From: Pratylenchus scribneri
Lineage: Eukaryota; Nematoda; Chromadorea; Rhabditida; Pratylenchidae
Reading direction: 5' to 3'
DNA: 64,000 nucleotides
Assembly: GCA_030063045.1 (NCBI GenBank)
Contig: JAQSEB010000002.1
Span: 1,984,001 to 2,048,000, forward strand
The translations under genes and the position numbers were made by a program. This document shows, one piece after another, positions 10,883 through 26,800 of the stretch (position 1 is its first letter; every line of letters starts with the position of its first letter). The notes beneath the pieces were generated by a model that saw only the letters and a list, made by a program, of their open reading frames with translations, did not search any database and was not told where the DNA came from.

Positions 10883-11796
10883 CCCCAAAAATAGAAAATA
10901 TTATCCCCCAAATTTAAATCACACATCATCATTCTTTATTATTCCATCATTTTGCGTTAATTTTCTACCTGAAAGAAAAATATTCCCACATCCATTTTTC
11001 GTTCAATTCTGTGATTTACTTTGATTTATTTACTCTATAATTTTCCATTAAAATTGACTCATCCCGATAAAATTTATTCATATAAAATTAAAACTTTTAA
11101 TGAATTTATTCTATAAAAATGCCAGTAAAGTTGTTGACGGTCGTTTTTTTGGGAGGCTTCCTTTTTAATTTTACCAACTTTTGACAATTTTGTTGTTTTT
11201 TAATGAATCATCTGCTGCTGTGACAAATTTCCCCTTCAACAAATTTTTTCTATTTTCTCCATCGATTTTTCACTATTCTTTTCCCCATTCGATCAATGAA
11301 CCCGAAAAGTGTTCACTATCTTCCATTTTTCCCCATTAAATTTTTCAAAAATTTCATTTTTAAATTCTTTTTTATTTTAAAAATTTATTAACACTAAAAT
11401 TTGCACAAATTCTTGGAAAATTTAGCCTAATTTAATGTATCTTTTCGGCATTTAATTTTAGAATGATGGATATATTTTTGGAATTGAAATCAAAACAAAA
11501 ATTTTTCATATGGATATCGTAAAATTCAATGAAAAATTTTACAAAAATTCAAGGAAAAATATTTAGAATTTTTTTTTGTATTTTATGTTATTAATTCCTT
11601 TTTTCTTTCCTTAATTTTCATTGGATTTTCTTGTTGGCTCCGTAAAATTGTACCACTTTCTTTCCCATTAATGTTTGAAGTTTAATAGAATAAAAAATAA
11701 TTTTTACTGTTTGATTCGCAGTTAAGAAGTTAATTATCTAAATAAATATATTTTATTTAAAGAAATTAATCAAATTAAATTTCAAAATAAGAAGCA
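10883..11796. other. intergenic, AT-rich
   Basis: 3' UTR-like and upstream sequence with homopolymer-rich AT tracts. No further gene or repeat seen. Confidence 0.6.
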
Positions 11797-13012
11797 ATGG
11801 ATCCAATTGGAGGCGAAGATCCTGCGGCCATTTATGAATTTTGCTGCAACATTCACATTTTGGTGAGAATTAGAATTAAAAAATGGATTTGGGATTAAAC
11901 AATTAATTCAATTTCCTTTAAATAATCATATATCCCCTCCAGCGAGCCGTCAAATATGTTGCCATTGCCGGCCTTGTCCTCAACCCATTTTGGGGCATTT
12001 TTATGTTGATCACCTCTCCGATCACACCGTACGATTTTTCGCTGGTCTTCCTCTGCCTTTATGCCCTCATTTTGGTTGCAATGCGCAAGGAGAATGCTCG
12101 CCTTCTCATCCCATTTCTCATTTTTAATGTTTGCATTAAAATCATAATTAAATTATTGAATTAATATTTTGCAGGGAATTCTGATCGCTGTCCGCATTCT
12201 TTATTGTGTGGTTGTCCTCTTCACAATCAATTCACAATGGTTTTGGAATGAATGGCAAAAAGAGCATCCCGGCGTTAATCCAACCGGTAAATCGAAGCTA
12301 ATTTAACAATTAAATTATACTTTTGGCAGGCGAAAAAGTGGAATTAGCAATGCATTTGGTGTTCAACATTTTGAAAATATTTTTGAACATTTGGTTCGAG
12401 CATATCGTCTATCGAGGCTATTTGTACATGTTGGACAGGGCAGAGGCCACCCCATTGCTGGCCACAACGGCAAATCAATCACCTGTAAGTTTAATTTTTA
12501 AAAAAATTGTAAAGGAGAAAATCAAGAAGATCCCCTGAGGCATAAATCATAAAGTTTCTTATGGATAAGAATGGGCGAGCGAAAAGGAATCTGTCACCTA
12601 GCTTACAGTAGGACGTGAGCGGAATTAAGCAAATTTGCCACGGGAAATATGGAAGTTCATTGTATACTTTTAATTCTAGCTTGAATAAAGTGATATTAAG
12701 AAAGGAGAATATAGGAAATTATACAAATTATCGGGCTAATTTCACTCAATTGCCCAGAATTTTGGGCTATATATCCCGAATGTCCATTCCAAAATTTCCC
12801 TTTCGAACCGAAAATAATTATAATTTGCCCCTTTCAAATAGGTCCAGAATGCGCAGCCACCGCCAATTGTTATGCCCGGATCAATCGGCTACCCTCAACC
12901 GAATGCTCCGCCGCCCCCTCCGCCGGACTATTATCAACAACAGCCACAGGATGTCCACCATGGCCATCATCAGACCTATCAACAACATCAATATCAACCA
13001 ATGGATGTTTAA
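11797..13012 (+). CDS. four-TM membrane protein with Pro/Gln/His-rich tail
   Basis: Five exons: 11797-11862, 11943-12128, 12175-12286, 12330-12484 and 12842-13012, giving 229 residues with consistent phases. Hydrophobic segments lie at about 20-45, 50-65, 70-100 and 125-150. A LAPTM-like four-helix layout is possible but I do not recognise the family firmly. The last exon encodes a Pro/Gln/Tyr/His-rich cytosolic tail with a PPPPPPDYY stretch that could bind WW or SH3 domains. Exon 5 can start at 12842 (after ATAG) or at 12848 (after CCAG), a difference of two residues. Intron 4 (357 nt) is much longer than the other three (43-80 nt). Confidence 0.8.
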
Positions 13013-13481
13013 ATGAAATGATGAAAATAGAAAAGACGGAATATTTCCTTTTTTAAATGCGGCCTTTTTATAATCCTTTATTTTATTGCGCATAATCTCC
13101 ATCATTCTTTGATGCATAAAAAATAGACTATTTTCAATAAAATATTTATTTATTTAATTGAACAGCTTTAAACTTCATGTATTACTAAGATTTCGGCACA
13201 AAGAAATTAACAAATTTTGGTACTGAACTCACATTTGATTGTAAAATGATGAAAAAAAAAATATTATTTTAGGCGATTTTAGGATTGACTAATTTTGGGG
13301 GAATTAGGATAATTTTTGATGAAAAAATCTGCGCATAGGATTCAAGACAAGATAACCGAGAAGTACCAATATTTTTATATTTAAATAATCAAAATATTAT
13401 CACATTTATTTTCGTCACATTTAATTATCGTATTATTAATTTTTCCATTGCCATTTGGTTCATTTCATTCGGCTCTCCCTC
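13013..13481. other. intergenic between convergent genes
   Basis: AT-rich 3' flanks of the four-TM gene (+) and GMPPA (-), including AATAAA-like tracts. No gene seen. Confidence 0.6.
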
Positions 13482-16810
<3,329 letters not shown>

Positions 16811-17438
16811 TTTTATTATGCCGGAATATTTTAAGAATTGCCTTAAATAATTAAGGGCAAAATTAAACCAATAGAGCCATTAGTCAAAATCAAGCTAGGC
16901 CATCATTTTTAATTAGCTAATTGTGAGAATTTAATTTTAAAAATAAAAAATAAACAAATGAAAATTGTCTCTCCATTGTTACCACAAAAATTAAGGAAAA
17001 TATTATTGTTGTATTAGTGATAAATATGAGCTTAACATATTTATTTAGAGAATAGATAAGTGTCAATGCCAACTGGCAATTTACATTTGGTTATTGGTAA
17101 ATGGAATTCCACATAATAAAAATATTTTCGACCAGAGTCATTGAGCAAATTTAATTGAGAATTAAGAGGGAAAAATTCCATAGAAAATTCGTAAAATAAG
17201 GGTGAGGTGAGGAAAATTTATTAGAAAATATATGCCGTATTGTTTTATACTTCATAAAATTCATAATTAGCTCTTATAATTTTTCTTAAATTAAGGCTAT
17301 CCAAAATTGGGCACATTTATTTATTGATAATTCATTTTCGATGAGAAATTAGCCAAACTAATTGGCCAAAAAATTAATTTAAAGAGTGTTTAATCAAATT
17401 TTGAGGGCGTTTTGTTTCATGAATTCATTTCATCAATT
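16811..17438. other. intergenic
   Basis: AT-rich sequence between the LEA-like gene 3' end and the GMPPA start. No gene or repeat seen. Confidence 0.55.
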
Positions 17439-17938
17439 TTATTCGATATTCTGTTTGTCATGTTCGGCAACAAAAAAGGCTCGCCCGGCCATTTCCTTGC
17501 CATCCGTAGTTTTGTCATTCACTGGTTGATGGCTAACATGATCGTAGCTGCAAAAAATGTGATTTAATAGTTTAAAATTAAATGCTTTAATTTTTAAAAT
17601 TATTTTAATTAAATATGCACATAAATTATTACCCATGCGAAATTCGATTGCGTGCCTCCTCAATTTGGTCCTCATTTTGGCCAAGGCCCTCCAATCCTTC
17701 TTTGGCCTTTTCAATCCCCTCAGAGACTTTTTGGGCGGCTGCATTGTAGCTGAAATAAATTGGTTTGAATTTAAAAGAATTTCCCAAAAAAATAAAAATA
17801 TTTATAAAATTTTGTAAATTGTATAGAAAAAGGCATATTTAAAAATATAATTAAATTATTATAAAATTAAAATTACGCGTCAGCTGCTGCCTCTTTTGCT
17901 CTTTCGAATGTCGATTTTTGCTGCTCTTGATTGGACAT
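17439..17938 (-). CDS. small LEA-like amphipathic helical protein (95 aa)
   Basis: Three exons: 17938-17877, 17749-17633 and 17547-17439; 95 residues, both junctions in phase 2. The protein is hydrophilic, without Cys or TM. Its first 60 residues form repeated Ala/Lys/Glu helices (FERAKEAAADAYNAAAQKV, GIEKAKEGLEGLG) with loose 11-residue spacing like group 3 LEA proteins, which nematodes use in desiccation and stress tolerance. The C-terminal part (GYDHVSHQPVNDKT and onward) is not LEA-like and I do not recognise it. The assignment rests on composition only; a short apolipoprotein-like or cytoskeletal helix protein is an alternative. It lies between GMPPA and the glycosyltransferase on the same strand with 600-700 bp gaps, too wide for a typical operon. 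Confidence 0.75.
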
Positions 17939-18635
17939 TTTTGAATTTGATTAAATTATCGAGATCCAAGGAAAATAGCTGGGAAAATATAATATAAATT
18001 ATTGAATATTTAAAGAAAAATTCATATCAAAAATATATAAAAATTTCGGCAATTAAATTTACAGTGTTTTGGCATATTTTTATATACTAAAAAAAATGAA
18101 AATAGGCAAAAAAAAAAGAAAACGAGGAAGTCAACAAAAAAGGGACATCCCTTTTCTCCATTTGCTCGTGGCTAAATTCAACCTCCTTTCCCTTTTTGAC
18201 TTGTTTATATCGTATTCACAAAGGGCCAATGCCGTGGTAAATGGTAAATATAAAAAGTGGTAAACAACTGCCGGGAATGTTTACTTCAATTCCCATTTCC
18301 ACACAGAGAATTCGAGCAAACACCCACAGAAAATATCAAAATAACAAAGCAGCATATTTTCAAAAATATTTTGTAAAAAATATTTTCAATTTAAATAAAA
18401 ATGACTGAATTATTTTTGGGTTTAGTCTATTTATTAGAATTAGATAAACAATTTTTAAAACAAATATTTAATAGGAAGACGAAAGCTGTGCGAAATTTTT
18501 AGTCCATAGAGAAAATAATGCAAATTAATTAAATTTAATTGAAATAATTTTTATCGATTGAATAGCGCATAATAAAATTAAAAATTAAAGGAAATAACCC
18601 GTTATTTTGAATAAATTAAAAATTTTAAAAATCAT
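17939..18635. other. intergenic
   Basis: Purine-rich AT sequence upstream of the LEA-like gene. The 64-codon plus-strand frame at 18069-18263 is Lys-rich low complexity and is not called. Confidence 0.55.
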
Positions 18636-21600
18636 TCAAGTCCATTGATCACAATCTGGATAACATTCTCCTACGTCCGGTTCGCTCAAATATGGCAGAT
18701 TTCGGCCGACAGCCGGATATCCAAATCCACTGCTCCTTTCGACCTGGGCCAATTGACGCCGAATTTCCTCCACCGAAACTCGCTGAAATGAAAGAATTAA
18801 TTTATAATATATTTATGGGATGATAAAATATAAAAAATGACAAATTAAAATGAATAAAATTTGTCCAACCATTTCATTTCGCCAATTCCAACCCGCATAT
18901 CCGCCAGTGCATTCCGCTGGCACTGGCACTTGACGAAAAGGCGACTGCCAACCTTGAGAGAGATTTTGGGCTTTCCAACCTTAAAAAATAAAAATAAAAT
19001 TACTTAAAAAAATTTTAAATTTTTATTAATTAAAAAAAAATTAATTTTTTATTGAATATTTCGATCAATTACCATGCAGCATAAAATCCTTATGGGACCA
19101 AGAATCGGTTGTCAAAAACCAATCCCGAACCCAGCCATGTGCACGCCGTAAAATGCGCAATTTGCCTGGCCATAATCTGGTGGCACCTTTTTTAATTAAA
19201 TTAAAATTTAATTAAAAAGAAATTTAAATTAAAAATTTAATAAATTTAATTAAAAATAATTAATTTTTGAACTACCCAATGCCACTTTGACACAAGTCAC
19301 ATAGCCCATATATCGCTCATAGCTGTTGGACAATTGCCAAATTTTTTGGCATGCCTGAATCGAAATTTTAATGAAAATATTTATAAAAAGTATTTTATTC
19401 CCAATTTAATCTAAAAATTGAAAAGTTTCGCACAAAACACACTTTTTCCTCGGCCTTTGCCCCAGGGATTACTGTCTTCAAAATGTGCAGCTGCAGGGCT
19501 CCATTGTCGGCTCCACTAAAATTTTTTGGTTGTGTGTATTGCATATTGGCCCAATCCATGATGAAGGCGCGGGAAAATTCCGTGTTTTTTGCCTATAAAA
19601 ATTAACAAAATTTAAATTTTAATTATTTTTTCTTCAAAATATTTTCATAAAAAATTATGGAGTAGTACACTAAAATGCATAAAAATCGATTTAAATTATT
19701 TAAAAAACGGTTTAAAATATTTAATTAGATAAAAAATTCCTCAACAAACCAAATAATTGCCCGAGGCCACTTCCCAATTGAAAAATCGCTCATAGAAAAT
19801 CAAATCGACTCGATCATCGATCCACTGAATTATTTGGGAATTTCGCAAATATTTGGAATGGATTAGCTTTAATTAAATTTATTACCTCCTCAATGCAATG
19901 ATTCGGATTAACCACACCGGCATCCGCATCCAATACCAGGGTCCAATCAGAATCGGACAAATAAATGGAAACTGCACACTGTTTTTTGAAGAAAAGCTGC
20001 AAAAATAAATAAATGAATGAATTAATGATGGGAGAAATTTGGATTAATTAAATTATAATATTGATACAAAATATAAGGAATAAATTAATTTTAAATGAGA
20101 ATTCACGGATGCACTTGATCATGTTTGCAATGTCGATTCACTCGTTCATCATGGTCCAAATCGACAAGTCGGAATGTGTAATTTGTTGTCCGTAAATAGC
20201 ATTCCAATGAACGTTGAGCGACAGCGTAGTGACTGAGGGGGGAAATAATTACGGAAATTATGTAATAAAAGTTAAATTATAAAATAAAATCGAATTTTTG
20301 TAAATTCCATTAATACCTACGTTTTATAGGAACTTTCGACCACAATGACCAACACCATGATTCGACCATATCGAGGCGGACATGGGCCCATATTCAGCCG
20401 AGCAGGGTAAATAGTTGATTTGGGACCATCGACAATTTTTGGCCCATTTCCCTGAATTTTTTGTTCTGCCTTTTCTGACATCAGTTCATCATTTCCAAGG
20501 GAATTACCGCCGCCCTTTTCTTCGGCTATAAATAAATTAATTAATGGAAACAGATTAAATAATTTACATAAAAATGTTGAAACTTGTCATATTTACAGGT
20601 CAAAAATAATTGGATTTTAATTTATAGGTATAGATTTAAGCATAGGATGCAAATTTCAATTGAATTTCACTTTTTTTTTAAATTTGACATCCATTTATAA
20701 GTATATCTAAAAAATAAAATAATTGTCAATGACAATAATGTCTAAGGGTCCTTTCCTATTTGTCCTACGGTATCCCCACTTTTTGCTAATCGCCCCGTCA
20801 TTCCTATCAATCAAATATTGCCTCAAGCTGTCTTTTTAAATTTGCCATTTTTCCTCCTCCTACATATCCGTTTCCCTTTCAAATTATTATCACATTTTCT
20901 GAATTATTTTTAGAAAAAAGTAGAATTAAAACTTAGTCAACCAGGCGGAATTATTAAAACTTAGCCAAACAGGCGGAATTATTAAAACTTAGTCAACCAG
21001 GCGGAATTATTAAAACTTAACCAAACAGGCGGAATTATTAAAACTTAGTCAACCAGGCGGAATTATTAAAACTTAGTCAACCAGGCGGAATTATTAAAAC
21101 TTAGTCAACCAGGCGGAATTATTAAAACTTAGTCAAACAGGCGGAATTATTAAAACTTAGTCAACCAGGCGGAATTATTAAAACTTAGTCAACCAGGCGG
21201 AATTATTAAAACTTAGTCAACCAGGCGGAATTATTAAAACTTAGCCAAACAGGCGGAATTATTAAAACTTAGTCAACCAGGCGGAATTATTAAAACTTAA
21301 CCAAACAGGCGGAATTATTAAAACTTAGTCAACCAGGCGGAATTATTAAAACTTAGTCAACCAGGCGGAATTATTAAAACTTAGTCAACCAGGCGGAATT
21401 ATTAAAACTTAGTCAAACAGGCGGAATTATTAAAACTTAGTCAACCAGGCGGAATTATTAAAACTTAGTCAACCAGGCGGAATTATTAAAACTTAGTCAA
21501 CCAGGCGGAATTATTAAAACTTAGCCAAACAGGCGGAATTATTAAAACTTAGTCAACCAGGCGGAATTATTAAAACTTAGCCAAACAGGCGGAATTATTA

Positions 21601-22268
21601 AAACTTAGTCAACCAGGCGGAATTATTAAAACTTAGTCAACCAGGCGGAATTATTAAAACTTAGTCAACCAGGCGGAATTATTAAAACTTAGTCAAACAG
21701 GCGGAATTATTAAAACTTAGTCAACCAGGCGGAATTATTAAAACTTAGTCAAACAGGCGGAATTATTAAAACTTAGTCAGCCAGGCGGAATTATTAAAAC
21801 TTAGTCAACCAGGCGGAATTATTAAAACTTAGCCAAATAGGCGGAATTATTAAAACTTAGCCAAATAGGCGTAATTAATAAAGAATAATTTAAAGCTTAT
21901 TCGCCTCTAATCCCAATGCCGTTCATTGTGCCACTAAAGACTTAAACCAATTTACTAGATTAGGAGAGGAATAATAAAAATTTAATTAATACTCCATTTA
22001 TATTGTGTTCCCATTTTGGCTATGCTATACCCTTTTCTCTTTCAGCTGTTGCGGCAATTTCCATGCGCCAACTGTTTCGAATTCGATTCGGTAAATGCCG
22101 TCGAACATCCGCCGAATGCCCAATTGGATAGACCCGTTTAGGATGATTTGCCCAAAGTGATTCCGGTGATTGGATGAAATTGAAAAGCAAAATCAACGCA
22201 GAGAAGGCAATCAACAAAAGTGCCGGAAATTGGAAGCATTTTCGGCCAAAAAATTGGTGGCCCCACAT
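18636..22268 (-). CDS. DUF273-family type II membrane glycosyltransferase
   Basis: Ten exons: 22268-22031, 20525-20321, 20232-20115, 19996-19886, 19824-19750, 19592-19443, 19354-19276, 19186-19073, 18979-18870 and 18782-18636; 448 residues. Residues 13-33 are a signal anchor ([16 protein letters not shown]), so the enzyme should face the Golgi lumen. The DUF273 core shows [13 protein letters not shown], the DXD-type metal/nucleotide-sugar motif in [14 protein letters not shown] (about 211), [32 protein letters not shown], and the C-terminal [22 protein letters not shown]273 proteins are nematode-expanded putative glycosyltransferases; donor and acceptor are unknown. The start is supported by a TTTTCCAG acceptor 16 nt upstream, suitable for spliced-leader trans-splicing. 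Intron 1 (1,505 nt) contains a whole minisatellite array. The exon 3 donor GTGCAT is the least certain junction. Confidence 0.9.
20923..21885. repeat. 28-bp minisatellite array 1 (about 34 units)
   Basis: Unit AATTATTAAAACTTAGTCAACCAGGCGG with spacer variants (GTCAACC, GCCAAAC, ACCAAAC, GTCAAAC). Reading variants in order, units 1-10, 11-20 and 21-30 repeat nearly the same pattern, with exceptions at positions 2, 4 and 8: a ten-unit (280-bp) higher-order repeat present three times. It lies wholly inside intron 1 of the glycosyltransferase gene. Confidence 0.97.
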
Positions 22269-23834
22269 TTGGAAGGGAAAAGAGGCTGGAAAATTGAACA
22301 GCACAATAAAAAATTTTCAATAATTTAATTTTTTATTTTTATAAGAATTTTCTGTACCAAAATAAATTCCAAAATTCTTTTCCTAATTTTTTTGCGATCA
22401 ATAAAATTTTAAAATAAAAAATATATATTTATTATTTGAAATAGAATCGAAATCCAATATGTCCCAATCCCAAGTCAAAATTATAATTTTTTAATTTACC
22501 AAAAAATGTCTTTTCGATTGGAGGCAAAAATAAGATTAAAATTGATTCATATTCGCAATTTTAGGTTCGATTTTTCTCGCAGGAATGGAATGGAAAAGGG
22601 TGGCAGTAATTTTCCGGGGAAATTGGGGATTGACCCTGATTGATGGCGGAGGAATTGGTGGAATTTTATAGTGGTGGTAAGAAAATGGAATTTAGAAGGA
22701 AGAAAGGACTCCCGATTGAAAAAAGGCACCATATATGGGATGACCGAATTTGACCCTTTTAAGGAATAATTTTTTTAAAATTTGAAACATTTTTTATTTT
22801 AATTCACCAATTATTCGATTTTCGCTTCCAATAAACTGCAAATTGAACTTTTTTTATTATACAGCAAAAACCAGAAATATAACTTGGTGGAAAAAATGGA
22901 GAAATTTTACACGAATAAAAATGCATTTATTTATTCCATTTTATTTAAAATTTACATGGACGGTTAAAAATTGGGAATTCATGAATTCATCAGAAAAAAG
23001 TATGGAGGAGAATGAAATTTGGGAATCTGATTATGGCATAATTTGCGATCAAAATAAACTTCGATTTTTTTTAATACATTAATTTTATTGTATTTTTATT
23101 TCATTTCCTTGTTTAATTTCTAAATTACAAAAAAAAAAAAAAATTAAAATTGAAGTTTTTGTAAAGAATTTTGGGGAAGAAGTGAATATTTTTTGATGAT
23201 TGATTAAAATGGATTGAATCGAATTCTTTTAACAAATTAATAAAAATGCATTCACAATTTGTTGTGAGAGGGAAGGAAGTGACTCGTTTTAAAAATATTT
23301 TGGGAGAATATTTTGTTAAAATTCCCGATTTAATTTCTTTTGCAGGAAAAGGAAAATGAGAGATTAATTTGGGTTGCATGTTGCATCAGAAATATTAAAA
23401 AAATTTTGAAATTTTTCTAATAAATTATTAATTAAATTTGGAATTAAAAACCCAAAAAGACTTATTATAAAGATGCAACCCAAAATTGACTAAAATTTAA
23501 ACTATTCAGGGGAAAAGTAGAAAATAAAATGAATTGAGGGATTTTTAAAATTGATCAAAATTGAATTAATTAAAACTAAAAATTGGGATTTTTTCTTAAA
23601 TTTTGGATTTTTTAAAATTAATACAAAAATAAAATTTTCCTCAATCAATTTTGATCAATTTTAATGGAAATTTGGGGAATAAATTGAATTGGAAAAGGAG
23701 CATAAATTAATATAAAAATTCATTTTTGTTTATGATGCAAGAATTGTGGCTTCTGGGAACAATGTTTGATTTAAGTGTAGGGGTAAAAACAATTTGCCGG
23801 TTGATTGTGCCAATTTGTCCATTGCCTTTGTCCA
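22269..23834. other. intergenic between glycosyltransferase and SWEET
   Basis: AT-rich. Short frames on both strands (22547-22732, 22843-23082, 23125-23379) are compositionally biased and lack splice or domain signals. No gene seen. Confidence 0.55.
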
Positions 23835-26800
23835 TCAACTTTGTCCAAAGCCGGTGTTTCCATTTCCTCCACCTCTGTTGAGCAATGCCAACAAATCCGG
23901 CGCACTTAATGTTCTGAAAATAATATTAAAATGTAATAAATTTATTTAATTGAAAAAAATTTATAAATATAATTAAAAAATAAAATACCAACCGAATGAA
24001 CAGTAAATCGCCTTCAGGCTGCCTTTCTTCCGTCAATAATTGATTTTCGTCGACCATAATTTCCTCTTGTATTCCACCAAAATCTTGGCAAACCGCTGGT
24101 CTCGACACGGAAAGGCCGGCACCCGAAGCGGAGAATGATGGAGTCATTGGGCCAATTGTGGTTGAAAGCAATGATGTGCTGGGCCCAATGGAAATGGTCG
24201 ATGGGAGTTGTTGGCCTCTGTTGGAAGATGGATGTTCACCTATGAAATATTTTGATAAATTAATGAAAAATTGAATAAAATTTTATAAAAATTTTATTAT
24301 TATTTATCTTTTAGGAAGACAATTTTTTACTCTTTTTATCCTAAAAGTAGTTTTTGATTTCTAATAGATAAGAAACCGGTTTTAGATCTTACAAACCTTA
24401 TATAATATTGTAGATTTCATCGATTTGCATCGAAGGGTATATTAAATGTTAGCTTTTTGAACCAAAATTAAAGTGTTTAAAACTAAAAACTGGAAATATG
24501 TTTAAACAGTTTAATTCACTTTAATTTTGACCAAACCATGACATTTTATATACCATTCGATGCGCGTCTAAATGAGATCTACAAATTGTTACAAGGTTTA
24601 TAGGGTTTAAAACCTGTTTATGATTTATTAGAAATCAAAAATTCTTTGTGGTAAAAAAAATAAAAATGGGGTAAAAAGATAAATACCTAGTAATTATAAT
24701 AAATAAACTGACCAATATTTGAATCAATGCCATAATTGCCACCACCGCCCAATTGTAAATAGAGGCAAGGTTGTTCATCGGCCTGTTGGACTGTGGCAAA
24801 CAATTCTGGATGAGAAAGCGAGGAGGAAATGCGCGAAATTGTCGAATTGCCATTTCCGCCGGCCCCACTCATCCAAGAGTCCTGGGTTGCCCGACTACTG
24901 ACCGACCCAAAACTGGCATCGAATGCGCCGCCGGCGCGAAGGAATTCAATGCATGCGGCCCTTAAATAATTTTGTGTTATTATTATTAAATTTTCCAATC
25001 AAATAATAAATATTAAATTAAAATTAATTTTTCACCTTGATGCAGGGATCATTCGCCTATCGATGACCCGTTGGCGATGCATGAATTTGTTACGGGGATT
25101 CAGCGTCCGATGATGGGCATATTCATTTTCTGGAATTATTTTAATATTTAAAAATAAAAATTAATATTTAAAAATAATTTTTAATTAATATTTAAAATAT
25201 AATTTACCTCTTTTATGTGACTTTTTCCTCCCATGTGAATTGCTGTCGCCAATTAGGCCTCCATCTCCCTTTTCCAAGTCCAATAATCTGGGACAACATT
25301 TGGCCAACGGTGCATGTGTTCCTTCGGTGCGCGGGAATATTAGGAAGAGGCAAATTTGGAATGAGGCCAACACAACGCCGCATCCATTTGGAATCTGAGA
25401 ATGAACAAAAATTTTTAAATGTATATTTGTTTTAATATTTTATTAATATATTGGAAAATAAAATTAGGTGCCTTCGGATTCGGATTTCTCAATGAATTTA
25501 AATGTAGGATGCCAGCTTTATTAGATTTTTATGAAGAGATGAATCGATGTTCGGTATTTATGGAATTTAGGTCCGCTTTTTTCGTCAGTAGGATAAAAGT
25601 GAAATATCTTCGGGCGTTTGGGAGGGTTAGCGGATATGTGAAATGATTTTATCCCATTATATCCGTAACCTCTCCCTGAATGACCCTAACCCTAATCCAG
25701 AAGACACATAGGGGGACTTTCTTCACTTTCCAAAAGTGGAGCTAAACTCCACAAGTATCCAATACCGACGAATCTTCTTTATCTGGTATATATCCCACAA
25801 CATTTAGGGTAAGGATCTTGCCAATTCACAACAAAAAATTTACGGAAATTCAAATTTTGGAAATTGTGGAAATTACACAAAAAAATAGTATAAAAACGAA
25901 CAATGATGAAAATGTCATCCATACAAACTCCATAAATGCACCATTGGGAGGAAACAAGCAAATTTGCGGTGCACAATGGCAATGGAAGGGTGGAACAGGA
26001 TCGATTGCGCAAAACGACGGCCTAACATTAAAAGAAGGAAGGAATTAGAATAAAAATTAAAAATTATTAAAATATTGGATTAATCGAAGCACACAAATAA
26101 TTAAATTCAAATAAATTTGCCGACCATTCCGGCCAATGGTGCACCAAAATTGACAATGTTGAATGTCATGCACACAAAGCCAAGAAATTTGATGGAATCC
26201 ATGCCAAAAATATTCACCAAAACAAGCATTATTACAACCAATGATTGCACAATCATCTGCATATTTTATTTAATATATTCATTTTTGTAATATTTAATTA
26301 ATTATAATTATTAATTATTAATATTATTTATATAATTTTTTACCAATTGCAGAAGGAAATTTGTCCTCGGCCGTGAATAATACAAATAGAAGAGCAAATA
26401 AAGCAACATTAGGCTGACTCCAACAACATTGACGCTGACCATCGTCAAATCCGATTTTAGTAGCCCATAACGAAGCCAATATGCACCACTAAAATTTTTG
26501 GAAAAATTAATTTCAAAAATTTGATTTTTTAATTACTAAATTTTATATATTTTTCGCTATATAAAATGGCACCAAAATCATCTCAAAAATGGTTAGGATT
26601 AAAGGAAGATATGGGTTCATAAAAATGTGAGTCAAAAATTGACCCAAAGGAAGGAGGTGACAAGAAAGAAGAAAGGAACCTTTTCTTTTCCATCCATCAA
26701 ATCAAGTGGGCCTCTTCTTTAGGAAAAGAGAGAATACGGTATTGGATATTTCCCTTCAATCAAATCGAGGGAAAGAAATTTTTCCCTTCTTTAGGAGAAG

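Noticed and set aside
12485..13117. frames within and after intron 4 of the four-TM gene (12615-13016 +, 12881-13117 -)
   Set aside because: They overlap the real last exon in other frames; only the phase-compatible frame yields the Pro/Gln tail.
20923..21885. CRISPR array
   Set aside because: Direct 28-bp repeats have no unique spacers; variation is point-like and periodic, in a eukaryotic intron. It is a minisatellite.
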